A stretch of DNA of 42,640 nt from Lachnospiraceae bacterium UBA1760 (GTDB taxonomy: Bacteria; Bacillota; Clostridia; Lachnospirales; Lachnospiraceae). The position numbers were made by a program, and so were the translations under genes. The notes beneath the pieces were generated by a model. The model did no database searches. It was given only the letters and a program-made list of their open reading frames with translations, and had not been told where the DNA came from. Each line of letters opens with the position of its first letter. Position 1 is the stretch's first letter. The stretch covers positions 1 to 42,640 of the forward strand of contig DCHE01000015.1 in assembly GCA_002314775.1 (NCBI GenBank), in the 5' to 3' direction. This document shows positions 24,805 to 32,219 of this stretch, piece after piece.

Positions 24805-26256
24805 TCACTTAAGTACATTTAAATACTCAAGGTTCGAATCCTCCATACCCTGCATAGAGCAGCCCTTCTCAAGGGAGTATAAAATGTAATCAATAATATC
24901 CTCTGTAATCTCCTCGCCTGGTGCAAGAATTGGAATTCCCGGCGGATATGCCATAACAAACTCTCCTGAAATTCTTCCGACAGTTTCCTTTATTGGAAGT
25001 CTCTCCTTATCAGCATAAAATGCCTCCTGCGGAGACTTTACAACATTAGGAAGAAGCATCTCTCTGTCAATCTCAAACCTCTTAATATCCTTGCTGTAAA
25101 TTCTGCTAATCTCAGCTAAGGCACCAACTAATCTCTCGATATCCTGGATTCTGTCACCGATTGAGATGTAGGCCATGATATTACCGATGTCACCGAACTC
25201 AATCTGAATATCATACTCATCACGAAGAATATCATATATCTCAATTCCATCAAGACCGATATCTCTTGTAAATACACACAGCTTGGTCACATCGAAATCA
25301 TATACCGAGCTTCCGTTACAGAGCTCCTTGCCGTAGGCATAGTAGCCACCGATGGCATTTATCTCTTCCCTCGCATATTCTGCCCACTCCGTAACCTTCT
25401 CGAAGGATTGTCTTCCACGAAGGGCAAGATTTCTTCTTGAAACATCCAAGCTTGCCATAAGCAGGTAGGAAGCACTTGTTGTCATTGTTATATTTATTAT
25501 GGTACTCACATAATCAGCGTTCATGCCGTTATTTGTGAGAAGAATTGAGCTCTGTGTAAGGGAACCCCCAGATTTATGCATTGAGATAGCCGCCAAATCT
25601 GCCCCCGCTCTCATGGCATTCATAGGAAGGTTATCTCCAAAGTAAAGATGAGTTCCATGCGCCTCATCTGCAAGCACCTTTAACCCGTAGGAATGAACCA
25701 TATCTGTTATTGATTTTATATCAGAACAAATTCCATAGTAGGTAGGATTATTTATTAAAACAGCAACAGCCTTTGGATGAGCCTTAATGGCAGCCTCAAC
25801 CTGTTCAACTGTCATTCCAAGAACAATTCCTAGTCTCTGATTAATCTCTGTATTTACATAAACTGGCGTTGCTCCACAGAGAATAAGAGCATTGATAACA
25901 CTCTTATGAACATTTCTAGGTACAATAATCTCATCTCCATGCTTACATACTGATAAAACCATATTCTGCACTGCCTGTGTTGTACCACCGACCATGAAAA
26001 ATGCATGTTCTGCACCAAATGCATCCGCCATCAGCTCCTCGGCTTCCTTGATTACCGAAACCGGATGACACAGGTTATCAAGTGGCTTCATGGAATTAAC
26101 ATCAATGCCAACACACCTTTCACCAAGTAAGTCTGTGAGTTCTTTATTTCCTCTTCCTCTCTTATGTCCCGGAACATCAAAGGGAACAATTCTCTGTTTT
26201 CTGAATTTTTCTAGCGCCTCATAAAGTGGTGCTGAAATCTGTCTCTTAAGATCCAT
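24805..26256 (-). CDS. speA: Arginine decarboxylase (fold-type I, Orn/Lys/Arg decarboxylase family)
   Basis: A PLP enzyme that converts arginine to agmatine, the entry step of this polyamine operon. The 483-residue length fits the short Bacillus-type SpeA. Motifs are FDVPGHKRG (26-34), MVGGTTQAVQNM (88-99), DEAHGTH (197-203) and the PLP lysine K228 in SMHKSGGSLTQSS. Arginine rather than lysine specificity is inferred from the neighbours aguA and aguB, which use agmatine. It is the first coding gene behind the structured leader and terminator at 26344-26642, with AAAGG before the ATG. Confidence 0.94.
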   Translation of the reverse strand: MDLKRQISAPLYEALEKFRKQRIVPFDVPGHKRGRGNKELTDLLGERCVGIDVNSMKPLDNLCHPVSVIKEAEELMADAFGAEHAFFMVGGTTQAVQNMVLSVCKHGDEIIVPRNVHKSVINALILCGATPVYVNTEINQRLGIVLGMTVEQVEAAIKAHPKAVAVLINNPTYYGICSDIKSITDMVHSYGLKVLADEAHGTHLYFGDNLPMNAMRAGADLAAISMHKSGGSLTQSSILLTNNGMNADYVSTIINITMTTSASYLLMASLDVSRRNLALRGRQSFEKVTEWAEYAREEINAIGGYYAYGKELCNGSSVYDFDVTKLCVFTRDIGLDGIEIYDILRDEYDIQIEFGDIGNIMAYISIGDRIQDIERLVGALAEISRIYSKDIKRFEIDREMLLPNVVKSPQEAFYADKERLPIKETVGRISGEFVMAYPPGIPILAPGEEITEDIIDYILYSLEKGCSMQGMEDSNLEYLNVLK

Positions 26257-26343
26257 CCTGTTTGCCTTTCAAAATCGAATTAGTTACCTTACAGCTTGCA
26301 TATTAATAACTCGCTCAGAAAGTCATCTGATAACAGTTACTCA

Positions 26344-26385
26344 TAAACAAAAATAAGGCGTAAGTCCTATTAACTCACGCCTTAT
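26344..26385 (-). terminator. Intrinsic terminator between the leader RNA and speA
   Basis: On the minus strand ATAAGGCGTGAGT and ACTTACGCCTTAT form a 13-bp stem (one G-U pair) with a seven-nt loop, followed by TTTTTGTTT. It ends 87 nt before the speA ATG. It either ends a separate small RNA or works as the off-switch of a leader attenuator. Confidence 0.93.
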
Positions 26386-26642
26386 ATCACATACATTGAT
26401 AATACGAATTATGCCACCCCAAGCAAGGCTTAGGAATTATAAAGAGTTTATCCAACCGTTACCGCTCTTATTGACCGTTTCACAAGATGATATGCTTTTT
26501 GCATGATGTTAATAAATCAACTTATAAAATTTGAGAATTTAATCTCAATCAATAATGTGTGCCCTAGTCACACTCGGCAATCGACCCGCCTGTCCGCAAG
26601 GCTTAAAAAAATGGTCTAGCTGGATAAAAATCCAAATCAATG
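26386..26642 (-). ncRNA. Structured leader RNA of the polyamine operon (family not recognised)
   Basis: The 490 nt between speA and the next gene hold no reading frame but a transcript of about 250 nt. Its 5' end CAUUGAU (26642-26636) can pair perfectly with AUCAAUG (26400-26394) just before the terminator. Inside lie local helices GGAU/AUCC (26622-26633), GACC/GGUC (26616-26613 with 26586-26583) enclosing GCCU/AGGC, GUGUG/CACAC (26573-26557), UUGAGA/UCUCAA (26548-26531), AUGC/GCAU (26504-26492), AAGAG/CUCUU (26469-26442) and CCUAAGC/GCUUGGG (26434-26418). I recognise no known riboswitch, T-box or 6S signature. Position suggests a polyamine- or arginine-responsive element; this is inference. 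Confidence 0.65.
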
Positions 26643-26645
26643 AAT

Positions 26646-26674
26646 AATATATAATAATGTCCTATTAATGTCAA
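26646..26674 (-). promoter_or_regulatory. Strong promoter of the leader RNA/polyamine operon
   Basis: On the minus strand TTGACA (26669-26674) and TATATT (26646-26651) are separated by exactly 17 nt. The predicted start is at about 26639-26640, so the RNA would begin within the CAUUGAU arm of the closing helix. Confidence 0.85.
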
Positions 26675-26691
26675 GAATATTCAAGTTTTTA

Positions 26692-26729
26692 TTAATGTAT
26701 TATTCAAATTCTTTTTAATGTATTATTCA
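26692..26729. repeat. Direct repeat of TTAATGTATTATTCA upstream of the polyamine leader promoter
   Basis: Two identical 15-bp copies are at 26692-26706 and 26715-26729, 23 bp apart, about 18 bp upstream of the -35 box. Two helical turns of spacing would place bound proteins on roughly the same DNA face. The region is AT-rich, so chance is not excluded. Confidence 0.6.
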
Positions 26730-26746
26730 TAGTTATTGGTAAATAA

Positions 26747-28048
26747 TTAGAATACTATCTGGCCTCTACCGACAATTTCCTCGTACTTCTCTGGATTCTT
26801 TATTTTTTCCTCCGGATTATCAAGGAAGTACTGCCTTAATTTAAATAATTCCTTCTGGTCATCTGTAAGAAGTCTGTCTCTGAGAGCTGAAACTCCATCG
26901 ACATATGCACTCCTTTGATCAGTAAAAATCTCACCCAGCTTTGACCTTGGGCTGATTCTTCTTTTAAGATTATAGGCTGCTTTTTCAGTATCAAGCTTCT
27001 CGATATGCATATATTCAGCCACTTCACCAAGTGCCTTAAGCCCCTTTTTGGTCATTGCAAGACCAAGAGATATTCCCCTTCTATTATTCGAATTCTCATT
27101 CGAGTCTTCATTAAAGCTTTCCTTCGAGCTGTCATTTGCATCTACATCGAACTGATAAACTCTCCAAAAATCTGCAAGCACTATATCACTCTCATGTGCA
27201 TCTGAAAAATGACATCCATGGCAGCTAAGTCTTTGCATCGATGATCTTAAGAAGCAGAAGAAATATGGATTAAGCATCGCTGTCTCCCTGATATGCTCAC
27301 CATTTTCAAATTCCACATAAAGGGAATACTGGCCCCAGCCGTATTTCTTGTCTCTAAAGTTTAGCTCTACTACCCTTGAATTATGCTCCTTCTCAAGCTC
27401 ATCAAGATATGCTGTCAGGTATGCATTTGCGGTCACTGCGCCGCAGGTAAAGTCAACCACAAGCAGATTGTCATAAGCCTTACCGAGAAATGCTCTTACG
27501 CCTGCTGCCTGACAAGGACTTCCACAGAAGAGAACTTCTCTTCCCTTTTCGAGCTCCTTCCTAACCTTGGTAAGATTATTGCCAATATGACTCTCTACAT
27601 ACTTGCTTTTTAGTATCTTATCAAGGCTAACCGTATCAGTATCTGTCATATAACAAAGCTTCTTATCCGTATCATAGTAGGAACCAAATACTATTCCGCC
27701 CTTATTTATTACATTTTTTGCAAGTGCATAAAAGGCTCCACCAGAGGAAGAAATCTTAACAACCTCCTCGTCCTTATGATACATTGAAAATGCACCAAGT
27801 GGCATTTGACCGACCTTCTTTGTGGTTCCCTCTTCTATCTCTTTATCAAACTCTTCATCAGGTAAAATATGTGAAGCCTTGCCCTCGATAGGACATACCT
27901 TATCACACATACCACAGTTTATGCATCTTGCTTCATCAATGACAGGAATGATGAATCCATATTCATTCTTATCAAGACTTATTGCAGAAACCGGACATAT
28001 ATTATAACAGGCCATACAGCCAGTACATTCATCTTTAATCTTAAGCAT
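26747..28048 (-). CDS. FrhB-family iron-sulfur protein (coenzyme F420 hydrogenase beta-subunit type)
   Basis: A 433-residue protein. Two [4Fe-4S] motifs are at the N-terminus: CTGCMACYNICP (C8, C11, C14, C18) and CINCGMCDKVCP. The FrhB N- and C-terminal domains follow (SSGGAFYALAKNVI, FCGSPCQAAGVRAFL, DFTCGAV, CHGCHFSDAHESDIVLADFW). In bacteria without F420 such proteins often sit in surface-glycan clusters beside pyruvyl or glycosyl transferases, where they may serve as flavin-dependent redox enzymes. It is the last gene of the glycan unit, 52 nt after a GT2 gene. The substrate is unknown. No terminator hairpin is obvious before the polyamine promoter. Confidence 0.86.
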   Translation of the reverse strand: MLKIKDECTGCMACYNICPVSAISLDKNEYGFIIPVIDEARCINCGMCDKVCPIEGKASHILPDEEFDKEIEEGTTKKVGQMPLGAFSMYHKDEEVVKISSSGGAFYALAKNVINKGGIVFGSYYDTDKKLCYMTDTDTVSLDKILKSKYVESHIGNNLTKVRKELEKGREVLFCGSPCQAAGVRAFLGKAYDNLLVVDFTCGAVTANAYLTAYLDELEKEHNSRVVELNFRDKKYGWGQYSLYVEFENGEHIRETAMLNPYFFCFLRSSMQRLSCHGCHFSDAHESDIVLADFWRVYQFDVDANDSSKESFNEDSNENSNNRRGISLGLAMTKKGLKALGEVAEYMHIEKLDTEKAAYNLKRRISPRSKLGEIFTDQRSAYVDGVSALRDRLLTDDQKELFKLRQYFLDNPEEKIKNPEKYEEIVGRGQIVF

Positions 28049-28100
28049 GCTTCCCCCATTTTTAGTCAGATAATTGACTCATTTATTATAATTATCAGAA

Positions 28101-29303
28101 TTAAAAATCAAGCACAATATAATCATATATTCCTGCTTTTTCTAATTCATTCTTGTACTCAGTCTTAAAGTATCTAGATACACTCATAACTACTGGTATA
28201 TCCTTTTTCGCATCAGTAGCCTCGATAAGCTTATAGCCCCTGAACGCATTCTTATTCTTATCCAAAACAATTATGCCCTCTATTATTGTATCTGAAAGGC
28301 CTATTCTTCTAATTGCTCTTTCGGTGTATGAACCAGTTCCACATAGATAAACTCTCTCAGGAAGATTTCTAACAGGCAAGAGTCCGCCCCAGCTAAGCTT
28401 AACCATCTCAAGGGCTCTTTCTATCTCTGGCGAAACATTGCCACCCTTTTCACTGTTTATTGCATCAACTGAATCACAATAGAGCTGATTTAGTCTTCCG
28501 AAGGATTCTCTCTGATACTTCTTCACTGCCAGGATAAATCTCTCATTATCGCTATACTTGTCAATAAAATCCGCAATATCAAAGGGCTTATAGAAGCTCT
28601 TTAAATAACCCTCAATATTCTTTGCAGTAAAGCCCTTTGTCATAGTTGAATTGGCTCTGATTCTTCTTAGAAAATAAGTCCTATGGACGAATCTTGCCCT
28701 CTCAGATTTCACAATTAATTCAAAGATATAACCAACATCCTCGTGAAGTATTCCCTCTACAACCCTGATATTATTGTCGTTAAGATAATCCCTTCTCATA
28801 AAAAATGTAGGAGTAGAAAGTGAAAATGTTTCATTCTCCATACAGTAAATGAGAGCTTCCCTTCCATCTAATACATCTGTATCATCGTAAGTAATAGTCT
28901 TAATTGCTACATTTTTTTCAAAATTCTTATCGGTCGAAAAGTTCTTAGTCTCAAAGCCAACAATATCCAGATTGTTCTTGACTGAATCGTTATAAAGCTC
29001 CTCAAGCATAAATGGTTCAATCATATCATCTGCATCAAGCATATATACATATTCACCTGTTGCATGACTAAGTGCATTATTTCTACCACATGACTGTCCC
29101 TTATTCTTCTCGTGACAGTATACTCTGATTCTATTGTCCTTCGCTTCATACTCGCGAAGAATATCCAGAGTGCTGTCAGTCGAAGCATCATCTATAATAA
29201 CTATCTCAAAATCCTGCAGGGTCTGAGCTAAAACACTGTCTATACATTCTCTAATATATAATTCAACATTGTAGGCTGGTATTAATACTGATACCTTTGG
29301 CAT
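28101..29303 (-). CDS. Glycosyltransferase family 2
   Basis: A 400-residue enzyme with a GT-A domain in the first ~230 residues: VSVLIPAYNVELYIRECIDS, the nucleotide-binding IIDDASTDST and the metal motif LDADD. The C-terminal ~170 residues differ from the catalytic domain and include RVYLCGTGSYTERAIRRI, a Rossmann-like segment that may bind a nucleotide or sugar. It is cytosolic or peripheral, without membrane helices. It is encoded 29 nt after kdsB. The sugar and acceptor cannot be predicted from the sequence. Confidence 0.9.
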   Translation of the reverse strand: MPKVSVLIPAYNVELYIRECIDSVLAQTLQDFEIVIIDDASTDSTLDILREYEAKDNRIRVYCHEKNKGQSCGRNNALSHATGEYVYMLDADDMIEPFMLEELYNDSVKNNLDIVGFETKNFSTDKNFEKNVAIKTITYDDTDVLDGREALIYCMENETFSLSTPTFFMRRDYLNDNNIRVVEGILHEDVGYIFELIVKSERARFVHRTYFLRRIRANSTMTKGFTAKNIEGYLKSFYKPFDIADFIDKYSDNERFILAVKKYQRESFGRLNQLYCDSVDAINSEKGGNVSPEIERALEMVKLSWGGLLPVRNLPERVYLCGTGSYTERAIRRIGLSDTIIEGIIVLDKNKNAFRGYKLIEATDAKKDIPVVMSVSRYFKTEYKNELEKAGIYDYIVLDF

Positions 29304-29332
29304 AATGTCTCCGTTTCTGTATTTCTCAAATA

Positions 29333-30058
29333 CTATCTCTTATTCATTACTGCTTCAACCTTAGCAATATCCTCTGGATTATCTACTCCAAGACTTTCAG
29401 AGGTTACCTCTAAAATCTTGATTCTGTAACCATTTTCAAGGAATCTAAGCATCTCGACATCCTCAATACTCTCTATAAAGCCTCTATCAGCTCCTGCATA
29501 AAATAGAAGTGCCTCACGAGATAAGCCATATAAACCAAGATGTCTCTTGTAGTCAATTTGTCCGCCCTTCTTTGACCTAGGAATAGGTGAACGTGAAAGG
29601 TACAAAAGGTCATCATTTTTAGCTGCAGCAACCTTAACTATAGATAAAGCATTTACATCCTGATCTTCCTCAAGCGCAGTCATGGTGTTGATTACCTCCA
29701 CCTCTGGATGTTTAATCTTATAATCAACGATAGTCTGAATTACAGCTGGCTCAATTAGAGGCTCATCTCCCTGAATATTAACGTAGAAGTCTGCCTCCTC
29801 ATTCTTGGCAATCTCGCCAAGTCTGTCAGTTCCAGTCTGATGAGTATCACTTGTCATCCTGACATTAATTCCAAGCTCCTTGCAGGCATCAAATATCTTA
29901 TCGCTGTCAGTTGCAACCATAACCTCCGAAAATGCCTCAACCTTAATTGCCTGGTTATAAACCCACCAAATCATTGGCTTGCCACATATAAGTGCAAGTG
30001 GCTTGCCTGGAAATCTTGATGATTCATATCTTGCTGGTATTACACCTATTATCTTCAT
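29333..30058 (-). CDS. kdsB: 3-deoxy-manno-octulosonate cytidylyltransferase (CMP-Kdo synthetase)
   Basis: KdsB activates Kdo or a related ulosonic acid with CTP to CMP-Kdo. The 241-residue protein starts MKIIGVIPARYESSRFPGKP, has the substrate motifs VATDSDKI, GTDRLGEIA, VNIQGDEPLIEP, and RSPIPRSK, and ends normally. GGAG nine nt before the ATG at 30058 sets the start; an upstream TTG is the alternative. Kdo is best known from Gram-negative lipopolysaccharide, so the gene is notable in a Gram-positive setting. The neighbouring GT-B transferase is a candidate user of the product. kdsA, kdsC and kdsD are not in the window. Confidence 0.93.
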   Translation of the reverse strand: MKIIGVIPARYESSRFPGKPLALICGKPMIWWVYNQAIKVEAFSEVMVATDSDKIFDACKELGINVRMTSDTHQTGTDRLGEIAKNEEADFYVNIQGDEPLIEPAVIQTIVDYKIKHPEVEVINTMTALEEDQDVNALSIVKVAAAKNDDLLYLSRSPIPRSKKGGQIDYKRHLGLYGLSREALLFYAGADRGFIESIEDVEMLRFLENGYRIKILEVTSESLGVDNPEDIAKVEAVMNKR

Positions 30059-30141
30059 ACTTATACTCTCCAATCCTTAGTATTAAACAAATAAACAAAT
30101 GTCATAAATCCTGACTAAATCATGCTGACAAAGCTACTAAT

Positions 30142-31179
30142 CTAGTATTTTTTATATATTTCTAAAAACTCCGGTCCAAGGTACAGTTTTTCCTTAGCTC
30201 CATCAATGCCCTGAACTGCCGAGGAAGTCACTGTGATTGCCTTTTCAAATTTGAAATTCTCATCAAAGTTTAATACCTCAGTTGGTACGTTTTTCTGCAT
30301 TACAACAGCCTCTTTAAAATACTCTTCATATTTTACATTATCTCTCGGATGTGCCTTGATATAAATTCTTCCTTCGCCTTTATATTTGTCTATGATATCC
30401 TCATAAAGCTTAATCTGAGCTTCCTTGGACGGAAGCCTTCCTGTGAGGAAAAATGGTTCTGTAAGGATAAGAACTCTCTTCTCCTCGCCACTTACACCTT
30501 CCTTTTTCTCATCGGAGAAGAATGCAGAGAAAATACTCTTTTTCTCTTCCCTGGTAAGTGTATTCTCAATATCCTTTCTTACAACCTGCCTTACCTTGTC
30601 CGTTGGAATCTCAATTCCTTCTATGTCATTTACTTCTATAACATCACAATACTTTGAATAGCCAAATGGTATCACTATTCCAAATAGTTTTTTTAGCTGA
30701 AATTTAATTCTCGGTCTTGAGTAAATGTAGCTGTAATTCGGTCTGTTCTTTTTTATATGCTTGTAGGAATTTAGGCTGTCCTCATGCAGGATATAATGTA
30801 TCTTCTTAATATTCAGATAAGTTCCAACGTAAGATAAATCCCAGTAGATATTTATCTCATCGTACTTATCCTTATCGAATTTGCCTTCAAATATCTTATC
30901 TACATGCCTAACAAGCCTTCTTCTTTGCCATGGTATGAAGGATGCATTTCTCTGAATATATGGATAGACCTTGTCGGTTGTAGGAACAACATATACCTTT
31001 TCTACACCACTAATCCGAATTAGCGAATCAGAAAGGCTTACAGCAGTCTCCACTCCATGAATTTCGAGACAAATATCTGCCCTTTCCTTTCTCGAGAGAA
31101 TCTTCAAAAGAGTAAGAAAAACCTGATAGTATGATGAGCATACATAGAGCGATTTCTTTTTTTTATTATCTGAATTCAT
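30142..31179 (-). CDS. GT-B glycosyltransferase of the sialyl/polysialyltransferase-like group
   Basis: A 345-residue protein with a lysine-rich start (MNSDNKKKKSLYVCSSYYQV). The N-terminal half has IHYILHEDSLNSYKHIKK. The C-terminal half has LILTEPFFLTGR, the HP motif in IKAHPRDN (about 277) and a serine pair in TSSAVQGIDG near 322. HP and SS motifs are shared by bacterial sialyltransferases and related CMP-sugar transferases (GT52, GT38, GT80). Together with kdsB next door this suggests transfer of a CMP-activated ulosonic acid. The family call rests on short motifs; the exact class is uncertain. The gene follows a GT2 gene after a 73-nt spacer with a GC-rich hairpin. Confidence 0.7.
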   Translation of the reverse strand: MNSDNKKKKSLYVCSSYYQVFLTLLKILSRKERADICLEIHGVETAVSLSDSLIRISGVEKVYVVPTTDKVYPYIQRNASFIPWQRRRLVRHVDKIFEGKFDKDKYDEINIYWDLSYVGTYLNIKKIHYILHEDSLNSYKHIKKNRPNYSYIYSRPRIKFQLKKLFGIVIPFGYSKYCDVIEVNDIEGIEIPTDKVRQVVRKDIENTLTREEKKSIFSAFFSDEKKEGVSGEEKRVLILTEPFFLTGRLPSKEAQIKLYEDIIDKYKGEGRIYIKAHPRDNVKYEEYFKEAVVMQKNVPTEVLNFDENFKFEKAITVTSSAVQGIDGAKEKLYLGPEFLEIYKKY

Positions 31180-31205
31180 AAATATTTCCTCTATAATATG
31201 TAAAT

Positions 31206-31252
31206 CTTAGCCAACCTCCGCTTACGCAGGACCCTTCTGCGGCAGGTCTAAG
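31206..31252 (-). repeat. GC-rich hairpin between two glycosyltransferase genes
   Basis: Directly after the stop of the GT2 gene, minus-strand CTTAG-ACCT-CCGC can pair with GCGG-AGGT-CTAAG, about 13 bp with a small G bulge and a TGG bulge. No T-run follows, so it is not a normal terminator. GC content is clearly higher than in the surroundings. It may stabilise the upstream mRNA or mark a processing site. Confidence 0.55.
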
Positions 31253-32206
31253 CTACTGCAAATATCTTCCCATGGCCTCGACCATATGGAAGATTGAAAG
31301 TCTCTTTTCGCTTCCCTTCACTGTATCTGGAAGCTTATCATAATCCATTCCATTCGGATCAAATTCGACAACCTTCTTATACTTTCTAACTACGTCATTA
31401 AATATCTTGTAGGAGTAAAAATTAACAGCGCTAATCAGTTCCTTATCAGTTATTGTATCAAGGAAGCTTGATATGTGGTCAAGAATAATCACACAGCCCT
31501 CAACATTTCTCATGGTCATATGACCACTCATAATCGAGTCCTCTCTGACACGTCTAATAAAAAACTTGTCGTTAGTAACCCTGACTGCTTTAGCATTCAT
31601 TAGTACATTGAATGCAAAGGTTTCATCCTCGTGAAGCATTCCCGGTGTGTATCTAAGATTATTCTCAATAAGAAATTCTCTTCTGTAGAAGTATCTTGGC
31701 TGAACAGGTATCCAGTCCCAAACCTCCATCCACCTTTTGAAGAGTTCTCTTCCACTGTATTTATCAGGATATTCACCCTTGAACTTCGATGGATTATTCT
31801 TAAACTTCTCGTAGAGTTCCTCGGTCTCAAAGAGGAAATCCATACAGAAAATCTGCGCATCTAATTCCTCCTTCTTAGCTCTCTCGTAAAGAGTTTCCAT
31901 CGCATCTAAGGTAATCTTATCATCTGAATCCAGAAAATAAATATATTCTCCGCTTGCATTTTCAATACCAACATTTCTTGTTGCTGCAAGACCTTTGTTT
32001 ACTTCGTTTTCAAGCAGTACGTATTTATGCTTTGGATTATTGTCCGCTGCGGCAACTCTTTTTACTATCTCAAAGGAATTATCACTTCCCGCATCATGGA
32101 TTGGAATAATCTCAAGCTCATCAATAGTCTGATTGATTACTGACTCAAGACACTCCTCTATGTAATTCTCAACATTATATACTGGTATTACTACAGATAC
32201 CTTCAT
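31253..32206 (-). CDS. Glycosyltransferase family 2
   Basis: A 317-residue GT-A enzyme. Residues 1-220 contain VSVVIPVYNVENYIEECLES, IPIHDAGSDNS and the metal motif LDSDD. It is similar in layout to the GT2 at 28101-29303, including GMLHEDETFAFNV near residue 195 (there GILHEDVGYIFEL), so the two are likely paralogues. The C-terminal part is shorter. It begins 13 nt after the GH13 gene. There are no membrane helices. The donor sugar is unknown. Confidence 0.9.
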   Translation of the reverse strand: MKVSVVIPVYNVENYIEECLESVINQTIDELEIIPIHDAGSDNSFEIVKRVAAADNNPKHKYVLLENEVNKGLAATRNVGIENASGEYIYFLDSDDKITLDAMETLYERAKKEELDAQIFCMDFLFETEELYEKFKNNPSKFKGEYPDKYSGRELFKRWMEVWDWIPVQPRYFYRREFLIENNLRYTPGMLHEDETFAFNVLMNAKAVRVTNDKFFIRRVREDSIMSGHMTMRNVEGCVIILDHISSFLDTITDKELISAVNFYSYKIFNDVVRKYKKVVEFDPNGMDYDKLPDTVKGSEKRLSIFHMVEAMGRYLQ

Positions 32207-32219
32207 ATACTACTCCATT

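Noticed and set aside
26386..26642. The polyamine leader read as a T-box, because GGTGGCA occurs near 26413
   Set aside because: The following bases do not continue as ACCGCG, and the stem I motifs of a T-box are absent.
26386..26642. The polyamine leader read as a guanidine-I (ykkC) riboswitch, because CTAGGG occurs in it
   Set aside because: The other conserved blocks of that family (such as GGTCCGAGAG) are missing.
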